Shown: piece after piece, positions 1 to 7,298 of the stretch
Layout: each line of letters begins with the position of its first letter
How positions within the stretch are numbered: the first letter of the stretch is position 1
NCBI GenBank assembly: GCA_022865865.1
Contig: JALHTN010000203.1
Span: 1-8,266 of the forward strand
Length of the DNA stretch: 8,266 bases
Direction: 5' to 3'
Source of the DNA: Anaerolineales bacterium
Lineage (GTDB): Bacteria > Chloroflexota > Anaerolineae > Anaerolineales > UBA4823
Position numbers and translations under genes: made by a program
The notes under the pieces: generated by a model
Seen by the model: only the letters and a program-made list of their open reading frames with translations
Database searches by the model: none
Told to the model about the DNA's origin: nothing

Positions 1-1
1 T

Positions 2-391
2 ATCCTGGTTTACAACTTATATGGATTTTGGGCAACTTTGACCCTGGGCGTCACCTTTGCCTGTGGTTATGTCTTCGTGATCACATGTCTGGCAGGTGCT
101 TTGCTCCCATACCGAGCCCCGGAGGTTTACGAAGCCTCACCTGGTGCCAAGTACAAAATCGGGAATGTCCCGGTGGTGACAATTCTCGGATTGATCGGAT
201 TCCTGTTTGGGATCATCATGGTCATGCTGTTCATGCTTTACCCACAGCTGGGATTGACCAGTAGTCTCGCATATGCCGTCGTTGCGGGTGTCTTAATTGT
301 CTCTGCGGTCTGGTACTTCCTGGCCAAAGCAGGACAAAAACGGCGCGGTATCAATGTGGACTTCGCCTTCAAGGAGATCCCGCCCGAATAA
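2..391 (+). CDS. APC-superfamily amino acid/amine permease, C-terminal part (5' end cut by window)
   Basis: This is the last 129 codons of an integral membrane permease that would import an amino acid or amine through the cytoplasmic membrane; the start lies left of the window. The visible part has three hydrophobic segments. The first is followed by the loop LPYRAPEVYEASPGAKYK, and the protein ends in a charged tail with KRRGIN and KEIPPE. The same loop and tail occur in the permease at 5317-7173 (LPWRSKDVYEGSPIAKYK and a QEIPVE ending), so the two are paralogues. This copy goes almost directly from its penultimate to its last helix and lacks the longer C-terminal stretch of the other. Substrate cannot be read from the sequence. 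It ends 200 bases before the oxidoreductase gene, with a strong hairpin between, so it is probably transcribed separately. The family call is firm; specificity is unknown. Confidence 0.85.
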   Translation: MLVYNLYGFWATLTLGVTFACGYVFVITCLAGALLPYRAPEVYEASPGAKYKIGNVPVVTILGLIGFLFGIIMVMLFMLYPQLGLTSSLAYAVVAGVLIVSAVWYFLAKAGQKRRGINVDFAFKEIPPE

Positions 392-480
392 GCGGTTAAA
401 TCAGATAGGCCCACAAATTCCAGTGGACCGTTATCAATTAATTATGTCCCTGACCAACAGGGATTACAGAACAAGATTAT

Positions 481-525
481 GTGATGGTGAGCAGATAAAC
501 CTATCTGCTCACCATCACAAATTTT
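481..525 (+). terminator. Perfect 17-bp hairpin, probable terminator after the first permease
   Basis: Bases 481-497 (GTGATGGTGAGCAGATA) are exactly complementary in reverse to 502-518, with a four-base AACC loop, and 480/519 can add one more pair. It is followed by AAATTTT, a weak rather than classical U-tract. Its place between a stop codon at 391 and the next start at 592 fits an intrinsic terminator for the upstream permease. The poor T-run leaves room for an mRNA-stabilising or processing role, or a protein-binding dyad. Confidence 0.65.
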
Positions 526-591
526 CGCTTAACTAAATTAATAATTATCATTACCTATTCTCATCAAAGCTCCATCGACGGAGGTCTACCT

Positions 592-3018
592 ATGAAAGAC
601 CAGGCCAAAATTGTGATTATTGGCGGTGGTATTTACGGTGTGAACATTGCATACCATTTAGCGAAGATGGGTTGGACGGATCTGATCTTATTAGAAAAAC
701 ACGATATATCCAGCGGTGCTACGGCCCACGCAGCCGGATTGGTCACCCAATTTGCCACCTCTGAAACTTTAATGCAGTTCCGCAAGTACAGCATCGATTT
801 GTACAGCGAATTAGGTTTATTCGAACATGTTGGCAGCATCCGTGTCGCCTCAAGCCCGGAACAATTCCAGGAATTGCAGCGCAGCGTAAGCCGGGCGAAA
901 GGCATCGGTATGGATGTGGAGATCATCTCCCCTTCTGAGGCAATCGATATTATGCCGCAATTATCCGATAAAGAGCTTTACGGGGCAATTTATCTGCCGC
1001 GTGATGGTCATCTGGATCCTTATACCACAACCACCAGTATGGCTCGTCTGGTACGAGAAATGGGGGCAACCATCGCAACTGGCACCCTGGTTACAGGCTT
1101 TGAAATGTCTCCCAATGGAGACATAAAACGCGTCCTCACCGATAAGGGCGCGATTAACACTGAACTTGTCATCATCGCAGCCGGGATCTGGTCACCACGT
1201 GTGGCTGCCCTGGCCGGCGTTCATATTCCCTCTTCAGCCATCGACCACCAACATATCGCTCTTAAATCTGTACCAGGAAATGAATTTCCTCACAGCACTC
1301 CCTGCTTGCGCGATCCAGATAACCTGGTGTATATGCGAGAAGAAGCCGGTGGATTAGTAATCGGAGGTTACGAACCAAATCCCAAAGCTCGCTGGTTGGA
1401 TGGTGTCCCCTGGGACCACGATGGCAGCCCATTACCACCAGATTTTGACCGTTTCGAGCAGCTAATGGAGGGAGCCATCCGCCGTCTCCCGTTTCTGGAT
1501 AGGGCTGAGATCATCTCACTCACCTGCCATCCAGGCGCTTATTCTCCAGATTGTCACCCCATGGTTGGACCAGTACCGGAAACACGGGGTTTGTGGACTT
1601 GTGCTGGCGTATCCTTGAATGGCTTCGGTGGCGCTGGAGGACTTGGAAAGCTGCTTGCTGAATGGATCATTGAAGGTGAACCGGGGAGAGATATTTACGG
1701 CTTCCGTGCCACTCGATTCGGGAATTATTATTCCAATCCCGCATATACGATCGAACGAACTCGGGAATGTGTGAAGTACTATTACCGGCTGCGCTTCCCC
1801 AATGATGAATATGAATGGGCACGACCATACCGCATGAGTGCCGTCCACACCCGCCTCCAAGACCTGGGAGCAGTATTTGGGGAAAAATTCGGCTGGGAAC
1901 GGGTGCTCTACCTGCAGCCGGGAAAGGCCTGGCGCATGGCTGGAGAAGATCAGCGCAAATGGGGTTGGGAGAAACCACCTTACTTTGAACGGCTCAGACA
2001 AGAACATGAAGCCACGCGCGAACGGGTTTGTATGTATGATTTAAGTTCGTTTGGCAAGATTGATGTGAAAGGACCGGGTGCATTAGCCTTAATACAGCGC
2101 GTCACTGATAATGATATGGATCAGCCGATCGGCAGTGCGATTTATACCCAATTCCTAAATTCCAATGGAGGCATCGAATCAGACCTGACCATCACCCGAT
2201 TGGGAGATGATTATTTCCGGGCGATAACCGGCTCTGGTTTTATCGCGGCTGATTTAGCCTGGCTGCGAATGCATACTGAACCAGATGATCTCCCGGTTGA
2301 AATCAGGGATGTCACCACGGACTGGTCTTGCTTGGCATTGTGGGGTCCCATGGCTCGAAAAGTATTGGAAAAGGTCACCCAGGATGATGTCAGCAACGAA
2401 TCTTTTCCTTATCTCCACTCAGCATACATTGATATCCGTGGGATCCAAGTGTTCGCCCAGCGTGTCAGCTATGTCGGCGAGTTGGGTTGGGAGTTATATG
2501 TCAATCCAGAACGCACTGTTCAAGTCTGGGATGCAATAATGGAAGCTGGTGAAGAATTTGACATCCAGGTTGGGGGTTATAAAGTCCTAGATTCATTACG
2601 CGTAGAGAAAGGATATAAATATTTCACAGCAGATATCACCCCAATGGAGAATCCTTACTCCGCGGGTCTAGGCTTCTGCGTTAAATTAGATCAGGGTGAT
2701 TTCATCGGTCGCCAGGCTTTACTGAAGATTAAAGACGAGGGGATTTCACGAAAATTATGCACCCTGACCCTCGCTGGAGATGATTATCTCCCCATTTACG
2801 GAGGTGAAGCTATTTACCGAGATAATAAGGTAGTTTCTCGGGTTCGTAGTGGTGGATTTGGATTTACGGTTAACCGCAATATTATTTATGCATACCTGCC
2901 TCTCGAATTATCGAAGCCTGGCAACCGTTTTGAAATTGATGTCTTCGACAACCGCGTACCCGCTGAAGTATCTACACCGATTTTAGTTGATCCCAAAGGA
3001 GACCGCTTGCGTGCCTGA
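592..3018 (+). CDS. FAD-dependent oxidoreductase-GcvT fusion, dimethylglycine/sarcosine dehydrogenase family
   Basis: The 808-residue length and domain order match dimethylglycine dehydrogenase/oxidase and sarcosine dehydrogenase, cytosolic enzymes here (no signal peptide). These remove an N-methyl group using FAD and pass the one-carbon unit to tetrahydrofolate. Residues 7-35 form the Rossmann FAD-binding start (GGGIYG at 11-16, acidic end of strand 2 at Glu35). SGATAHAAGL (41-50) carries the His (46) that is covalently flavinylated in mitochondrial DMGDH. Compared from memory with Arthrobacter dimethylglycine oxidase, His219 and Tyr260 (IGGYEP) fall on its active-site His and Tyr, and Asp531 (ESDLTITR) on the folate-domain catalytic Asp. 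The GcvT domain runs from about 420 to the end, with the hallmark SYVGELGWELY at 626-636. GGAGG at 580-584 sits seven bases before the ATG, a clear start. The kinase gene follows 42 bases downstream of the stop, so they likely form an operon. True substrate could be dimethylglycine, sarcosine or another N-methyl amine. Confidence 0.92.
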   Translation: MKDQAKIVIIGGGIYGVNIAYHLAKMGWTDLILLEKHDISSGATAHAAGLVTQFATSETLMQFRKYSIDLYSELGLFEHVGSIRVASSPEQFQELQRSVSRAKGIGMDVEIISPSEAIDIMPQLSDKELYGAIYLPRDGHLDPYTTTTSMARLVREMGATIATGTLVTGFEMSPNGDIKRVLTDKGAINTELVIIAAGIWSPRVAALAGVHIPSSAIDHQHIALKSVPGNEFPHSTPCLRDPDNLVYMREEAGGLVIGGYEPNPKARWLDGVPWDHDGSPLPPDFDRFEQLMEGAIRRLPFLDRAEIISLTCHPGAYSPDCHPMVGPVPETRGLWTCAGVSLNGFGGAGGLGKLLAEWIIEGEPGRDIYGFRATRFGNYYSNPAYTIERTRECVKYYYRLRFPNDEYEWARPYRMSAVHTRLQDLGAVFGEKFGWERVLYLQPGKAWRMAGEDQRKWGWEKPPYFERLRQEHEATRERVCMYDLSSFGKIDVKGPGALALIQRVTDNDMDQPIGSAIYTQFLNSNGGIESDLTITRLGDDYFRAITGSGFIAADLAWLRMHTEPDDLPVEIRDVTTDWSCLALWGPMARKVLEKVTQDDVSNESFPYLHSAYIDIRGIQVFAQRVSYVGELGWELYVNPERTVQVWDAIMEAGEEFDIQVGGYKVLDSLRVEKGYKYFTADITPMENPYSAGLGFCVKLDQGDFIGRQALLKIKDEGISRKLCTLTLAGDDYLPIYGGEAIYRDNKVVSRVRSGGFGFTVNRNIIYAYLPLELSKPGNRFEIDVFDNRVPAEVSTPILVDPKGDRLRA

Positions 3019-3050
3019 CCGGGGAGCACTCCTCCACAAAGATAGCGCAT

Positions 3051-3055
3051 GGAGA
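3051..3055 (+). promoter_or_regulatory. Ribosome binding site that decides the kinase start
   Basis: GGAGA lies five bases before the ATG at 3061. The earlier in-frame ATG at 3049 has no purine-rich site at the right distance and itself overlaps this GGAGA. Translation most likely starts at 3061, making the kinase four residues shorter than the longest reading frame. Confidence 0.6.
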
Positions 3056-3060
3056 TATTT

Positions 3061-3969
3061 ATGCCCATCAATTTAGAAAGTGCGATCGAAGAACTACCTG
3101 CCTGGCAAGGTAAGGAAAAGAATATCACGCCCATGACAGGTGGTCTGACCAACACAAATTATCTCATTGAAGTTGAAGGAATCCCGTATTTTGTACGCGT
3201 GCCAGGTGAAAGCACTGAATTGCTGGCCGTTGATCGTGCTAACGAATATTTCAACACCAAAGCTGCAGCTGAATCTGGTATCGGCCCGCATGTAATCTAC
3301 CATCTCCCCGAGCACAATATCATGGTCCTGGAATTCATCCAGGGAGAAACGATGTCCAATGAAAAGCTTCAATCTCCCGGTATGGCTGCTCGCGTCGCAA
3401 AATCTATTAAGATACTGCACTCAGGATCCCGCTTCCTGACTGACTTTAACATGTTCCGGCTGACTGAATATTATTTAGATATCTGTGACCAGCAAGCTGT
3501 TACTATTCCTGAGGGGTATCCTGAACGATTATCGACAATAAATCAGATTGAAGTGGCTATGGGGATCCAACCCTTGCCAACGGTCCCCTGCAATAACGAT
3601 TTATTAGCTGAAAATTATATAGACGACGGGGAAATGCTGCGCCTGATCGATTATGAATACAGCGGCAACAACGACCCTACATTTGAACTGGGCAACACCT
3701 GCCAGGAATTGGGTTATGACGAAACCCAGATTCAGGAGTTGTGTAAATCATATTTTGGAGAGCTCTCCAATGCCATGTTAGCCCGCATGAAATTAAATAT
3801 GATCATGTCAGATGTTGGCTGGGCACTTTGGGCTGCTATCCAGGCAAAAATTTCGACCATAGATTACGATTTTTGGGGTTGGGCGATCGAACGCTGGGGA
3901 AGAGCAACTAAAAAAATGGATTCCACAGATTTTGAAGAGTGGCTGGAGGCTGTGGCTGGTGAAGAATAA
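3061..3969 (+). CDS. Choline/ethanolamine-kinase-like phosphotransferase (APH fold)
   Basis: A cytosolic small-molecule kinase of the protein-kinase-like fold, 302 residues from the preferred start (306 from ATG 3049; numbering below uses the long form). It probably transfers ATP gamma-phosphate to an amino-alcohol or related compound. The N-lobe contains the glycine-rich TGGLTNTNY (30-38), as in choline kinases, and YFVRVPG (47-53), where a basic residue contacts ATP. The hinge is IMVLEFIQGE (91-100). The catalytic loop is PCNNDLLAENY (180-190) with Asp184 as base and Asn189 as metal ligand; LIDYEYSGNNDP (199-210) provides the second metal-binding Asp201, and FELGN (212-216) follows. The usual HND of choline kinases is NND here (AAT at codon 182), so the conserved His is Asn. 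It follows the DMGDH-like gene by 42 bases and is very likely co-transcribed. Aminoglycoside or homoserine kinase functions fit less well than the choline-kinase group; the substrate is not determined. Confidence 0.85.
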   Translation: MPINLESAIEELPAWQGKEKNITPMTGGLTNTNYLIEVEGIPYFVRVPGESTELLAVDRANEYFNTKAAAESGIGPHVIYHLPEHNIMVLEFIQGETMSNEKLQSPGMAARVAKSIKILHSGSRFLTDFNMFRLTEYYLDICDQQAVTIPEGYPERLSTINQIEVAMGIQPLPTVPCNNDLLAENYIDDGEMLRLIDYEYSGNNDPTFELGNTCQELGYDETQIQELCKSYFGELSNAMLARMKLNMIMSDVGWALWAAIQAKISTIDYDFWGWAIERWGRATKKMDSTDFEEWLEAVAGEE

Positions 3970-3970
3970 T

Positions 3971-4002
3971 TTTACTTTGATATTTACTTTGATATTTACT
4001 TT
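3971..4002 (+). repeat. Short tandem repeat, 12-base unit x 2.7
   Basis: TTTACTTTGATA occurs twice without change (3971-3982 and 3983-3994), followed by a partial third copy TTTACTTT (3995-4002). It begins one base after the kinase stop codon. It has no dyad symmetry and is not a terminator hairpin. Slippage-generated sequence is the simplest explanation; a repeated protein-binding site is possible. Confidence 0.8.
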
Positions 4003-4107
4003 ACCTTTCCAAATCTTGATGCTAAACTGAGGGTGAGATAGCCATCTTAAAAGTCCTTTGCAAAACTAAGCCGGTAAACCAGGTATGAAACAAAAAAGGA
4101 TGACCTT

Positions 4108-5046
4108 ATGAAACTTTTTTATGCCACGGACGTGCATGGCTCGGAGATCTGTTGGAAGAAATTTATCAGCGGTGCAAAATTTTACGAAGTTGATACTCTG
4201 ATCCTGGGTGGTGACATGACCGGCAAAGCCATCGTGCCGATTATTGCCCAGGGTGATGATAAATACAAGGTCACCTTGCTGGAGCAGGAATCCATTTTAA
4301 ATGGGCAGGATGAAGTCGCTGAGATGGCGGCAACCATACAGAACCGTGGATATTATCCATATGTAACCAATCCAGATGAAGTCAATGAGATCTCAAGCAC
4401 TCCGGGGAGCTCTGACGTCCTATTTGCAAAGCAGGTGATCAAGACTTTAGAGCGTTGGATGGCATACGCTGATGAAAAGCTGGCAGGGACCGGGATCAGC
4501 TGTTATGTCTGTCCAGGCAATGATGATATATTTGAGGTGGATGATGTGATCGCAAGCTCAAAATCCGTCACCCATGTTGAAGGCCAGGTGATTCAATTGT
4601 CCGAACATCACGAGATGATCAGCTCTGGTTGGTCAAACCCCACCCCCTGGGATACACACCGGGAAGAACCGGATGATGCCCTGGAAGCACGGATCGAGGC
4701 TGTGATCGCAAAATCCAAGGATCCCAGCACAGCAGTGTTCAATTTACACCCGCCCCCCTACGGCAGCGGTTTGGATGAGGCACCCGAATTAACCAAAGAT
4801 TTGCGACCAACTCACGCTGGACGCGCCCTGATTCCCGTGGGTAGCCAGGCAGTGCTGCATGTCATTGAAAAATATAAACCCTTGCTGGGTTTGCATGGTC
4901 ATATCCATGAGGGCAAAGGCACCCGTAAATACAAGCGTACCCTGTGCATAAACCCGGGCAGCATGTACGAGCAGGGGATTCTGCACGGCGCGGTCGTCGA
5001 CCTGAAACCCAAGAAAATCGGAACTTATATATTAACCACGGGTTAA
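4108..5046 (+). CDS. Calcineurin-like metallophosphoesterase (Icc-related)
   Basis: A 312-residue cytosolic phosphoesterase of the two-metal calcineurin fold; such enzymes hydrolyse phosphomonoesters or phosphodiesters. The metal-binding motifs appear in order: ATDVHGS with Asp8 and His10, LGGDMTG with Asp36, PGNDD with Asn138 and Asp139, NLHPPP with His214, and GLHGHIHEG with His265 and His267. The third motif is GND rather than the common GNHD/E, as in some Icc-related predicted phosphoesterases, so the general-acid His of many family members is absent. About 100 residues separate the GGD and GND motifs, a long insertion that could form a cap or substrate pocket. No signal peptide or membrane segment is seen. 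AAGGA at 4096-4100 lies seven bases before the ATG. It stands 138 bases after the kinase with no clear terminator between, so it may be in the same transcript. The natural substrate cannot be named. Confidence 0.88.
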   Translation: MKLFYATDVHGSEICWKKFISGAKFYEVDTLILGGDMTGKAIVPIIAQGDDKYKVTLLEQESILNGQDEVAEMAATIQNRGYYPYVTNPDEVNEISSTPGSSDVLFAKQVIKTLERWMAYADEKLAGTGISCYVCPGNDDIFEVDDVIASSKSVTHVEGQVIQLSEHHEMISSGWSNPTPWDTHREEPDDALEARIEAVIAKSKDPSTAVFNLHPPPYGSGLDEAPELTKDLRPTHAGRALIPVGSQAVLHVIEKYKPLLGLHGHIHEGKGTRKYKRTLCINPGSMYEQGILHGAVVDLKPKKIGTYILTTG

Positions 5047-5123
5047 TTATTTTGGGTGAACCTTAGGAATATTATTTTCAAAACTAAAGAACTTTAACAT
5101 TCGAAACTTATGGAGGGATTTCC

Positions 5124-5204
5124 TTGACGATTGTACAGGGAATCAGTAAAGGAGTTTATCTCTGGCTTCAGGCTCGGAAGCCGAAAGGAGGTCGGATACT
5201 ATAA
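5124..5204 (+). CDS. Possible 26-residue leader peptide (uncertain)
   Basis: A TTG codon at 5124 is preceded by GGAGGG at 5112-5117, six bases away, and opens a 26-codon frame ending in TAA at 5202-5204. The peptide begins with TIVQGISKG after the start and ends in the basic stretch ARKPKGGRIL. I recognise no family. The good ribosome binding site and its position in the leader of the permease gene favour a leader peptide or small protein. The rare TTG start, short length and lack of any comparison keep confidence low. The same TTGACG could be read as a promoter -35 element, but no -10 stands at 16-18 bases. Confidence 0.25.
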   Translation: MTIVQGISKGVYLWLQARKPKGGRIL

Positions 5205-5221
5205 GGATATGTGGCTATCCT
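5163..5221 (+). promoter_or_regulatory. Two adjacent hairpins in the leader of the second permease
   Basis: GGCTTC (5164-5169) pairs with GAAGCC (5177-5182) around a seven-base loop, with an extra T-G pair at 5163/5183. AGGATA (5204-5209) pairs with TATCCT (5216-5221) around TGTGGC. A second GGATA at 5194-5198 could compete for the same TATCC, giving two exclusive folds. The region lies about 100-150 bases before the permease start and resembles a structured mRNA leader. It does not match any riboswitch consensus I can recall, including glycine and guanidine classes. No U-run follows either hairpin, so attenuation by termination is not evident. Confidence 0.35.
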
Positions 5222-5316
5222 GATCCAATTACATGATTTCAACCGTTTTATCCATAATGTCTGTCATCCGTGGAATCCCATAGATTTCAGACGCCAACTA
5301 TTGAAGGAGGATTACC

Positions 5317-7173
5317 ATGAGTGAAGTCACCTTATTCGTTCGCAAGGCGAGCGGTCTGGTACGCTCCTGGTCCATGTTTGATGCATTCATCTATGCCACT
5401 TTCTCTATCAACCTAATCACCCTTGGTCTTTACATCTTCTCATATTGCTACTATTTTGAAGGTAACCTGGCAACTGCAGTCGTGGTTGGCGGTATCTTTA
5501 CGATCTTTGAAGTGATCGTTTATGCCAGCCTGATCTCTGCAATGCCCCGTGCAGGAGGCGATTACGTTTGGCAGAGCCGCATTTTAGGTCGCGGCGTAGG
5601 TTTCGTGCTGGCTATCACCGGCTGGTGGTTCATCCTCTGGCTGTGGGTACCGTTGTACGCAGATATGCTTCGTTTTCAAGTCCTGACCCCCCTGCTGGCA
5701 ATTGCCGGTCAGCAAAGTGCTGCTTTATGGTTTACCGAAGGTGGCAATGGGATTCTTGTGGCAGCCCTTATCCTTTGTGTTTTGGTAGCGATTTATATCG
5801 CCATCGGGATGAAGTGGTATGCCCGGATACAGCGTTTTTGCTTCTGGGGTGGTGTGGTAGGTCTGGTATTGGTCTTCATCTTGCTGCTGGTCGGCAACCA
5901 GGAGACCTTCGTAAATAACCTCAATGCCATCGTCCCCGAGATGTTTGGTACCGAAAGCACCGACCTGTATGCCGAGACATACACCGCAGGTCAGGAAGCT
6001 GGTACGGTAGCGGGACCCTTGAATGAAATCGCTTTAGGAGCCAGTCTGGCGTTGATCCCCATGGTCGTCTTTTTCAATCTGTGGCCAAATTGGGGCTCCA
6101 CGCTATACGGCGAGGTGCGCGGTGCAACCGATTTCAAACGCAATTTCTGGGGCATGACCTCGGCAGTGATCGTTACCGCGGTTGGAGCGCTGATCTTCTT
6201 CGCTTTGATCTCTAAATCGCTGGGCTGGGATTGGTACAACAACGCCAATGGTGCTTTCTGGAACTACGCCTGGGGTTATACAGACGTGCAGCCTCCACTG
6301 CCGTTCTGGCCTTACCCGGCCCTCTTCGCGACCTTCATGATTCAAAGCCGGGCGGTCATGTTCCTGGTCATCTTGCTGATGAGCCTGTGGTGGTTCGGTT
6401 GGTCTGGCACCGTCTTCCTGAGCTCAACCCGGGTAATCTTCGCGGCTGCTTTTGACCGCATGCTGCCCGAAGCCGTCTCGTATGTCGAACCCAGAACAAG
6501 GACGCCCATCGTCGCCTTACTTTTGATGGTCATCCCTGGAATGTTGGTTGCATTTTTGTTCGCTTACAACTACCTGGGGTTCCAAACCCTGGTGTTGGAT
6601 GCGACCCTCGTTATCGCCCTTACCTTCCTGGGTACAACTGTAGCTGCGATGATCCTGCCCTGGCGATCAAAGGATGTGTATGAAGGGTCGCCAATCGCCA
6701 AATACAAAACCCCTTCCTGGCTCGGCTATCTGGGTTTGCTGCTGTTTTTGGTTGGTGGTGTCTATATGATCTACCAATCATTCACCTACGGCTACTCAGC
6801 CTTAACCAACCTGGCAGGCCTGGATACACTCTCCATATTGATGGCCATCGTAGTCGCCATTTTGACCGTGGTCAACACGGTGGTGATTTTATGGTTGCTC
6901 TACTACATCGGAAAACGCATCCTGGGTGGTGACAAGGTGCCATTGATCACTTTTGCCGGGTTCATATTCTTCCTGTTCCTGGACTGGCTGTTGATCGAAT
7001 GGTTATGGGACCCAGATTTCCTATATGGTATTGGCTGGCAGAATTCCAGCTCGATGCTCTTTATGATCTTCAACTATGCCCTCGCATTGGCAATTTACCT
7101 GGGCTTCAGCGCCTACCGCAGAAGCCAGGGTATTGATGTCAACAAGGTCTACCAGGAGATCCCTGTCGAGTAA
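5317..7173 (+). CDS. APC-superfamily amino acid/amine permease, long form
   Basis: A 618-residue integral membrane transporter of the amino acid-polyamine-organocation superfamily, expected to import an amino acid or amine by cation coupling or exchange. Hydrophobic helices are visible near residues 18-45, 51-75, 95-125, 146-165, 174-193, 238-256, 281-300, 343-368, 397-417, 425-447, 467-488, 504-531, 545-563 and 578-600. Family signs are MPRAGGDYVW (76-85) after helix 2 and TRVIFAAAFDRMLPE (371-385) after helix 8. The extracytoplasmic loop between about 195 and 237 is long and acidic. It exceeds the usual 450-500 residues mainly by an extended C-terminus with about two more helices. The tail QGIDVNKVYQEIPVE resembles that of the permease at the left edge. 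AAGGAGG at 5304-5310 lies six bases before the ATG, the strongest ribosome binding site for a gene here. A terminator follows. Substrate is unknown; the neighbouring genes suggest a (methylated) amine or amino acid. Confidence 0.9.
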   Translation: MSEVTLFVRKASGLVRSWSMFDAFIYATFSINLITLGLYIFSYCYYFEGNLATAVVVGGIFTIFEVIVYASLISAMPRAGGDYVWQSRILGRGVGFVLAITGWWFILWLWVPLYADMLRFQVLTPLLAIAGQQSAALWFTEGGNGILVAALILCVLVAIYIAIGMKWYARIQRFCFWGGVVGLVLVFILLLVGNQETFVNNLNAIVPEMFGTESTDLYAETYTAGQEAGTVAGPLNEIALGASLALIPMVVFFNLWPNWGSTLYGEVRGATDFKRNFWGMTSAVIVTAVGALIFFALISKSLGWDWYNNANGAFWNYAWGYTDVQPPLPFWPYPALFATFMIQSRAVMFLVILLMSLWWFGWSGTVFLSSTRVIFAAAFDRMLPEAVSYVEPRTRTPIVALLLMVIPGMLVAFLFAYNYLGFQTLVLDATLVIALTFLGTTVAAMILPWRSKDVYEGSPIAKYKTPSWLGYLGLLLFLVGGVYMIYQSFTYGYSALTNLAGLDTLSILMAIVVAILTVVNTVVILWLLYYIGKRILGGDKVPLITFAGFIFFLFLDWLLIEWLWDPDFLYGIGWQNSSSMLFMIFNYALALAIYLGFSAYRRSQGIDVNKVYQEIPVE

Positions 7174-7196
7174 AAGAATCACTTGAAGCATTTCAT

Positions 7197-7230
7197 TACC
7201 TGGCAGGTATTTGTATCTGCCAGGTATTTT
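7197..7230 (+). terminator. Rho-independent terminator after the second permease
   Basis: TACCTGGCAG (7197-7206) and CTGCCAGGTA (7217-7226) form a perfect 10-bp stem with a ten-base loop, followed by TTTT (7227-7230). It sits 23 bases after the permease stop, where a transcript end is expected. This separates the permease from the solute-binding protein gene. Confidence 0.85.
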
Positions 7231-7298
7231 CTATCACATGTCCACTACACGAGGATAATTTATCAGGATTCACATGAATGGAAAAAGGTAATTTGTCT

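Noticed and set aside
536..560. Fur-box-like sequence (AATAATTATCATTACC) before the oxidoreductase
   Set aside because: It matches the iron-box consensus only partly and AT-rich gaps give such matches easily; no iron-related gene follows directly.
392..591. Glycine riboswitch before the oxidoreductase
   Set aside because: Expected from a glycine-related pathway, but none of the conserved aptamer core segments is present.
1516..2007. 163-codon reverse-strand frame inside the oxidoreductase gene
   Set aside because: It lies antisense to a firmly identified coding region, and its translation shows no domain; it is a shadow frame.
5124..5152. TTGACG as a promoter -35 before the second permease
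   Set aside because: No -10-like hexamer occurs 16-18 bases downstream (TAAAGG is the sequence there).
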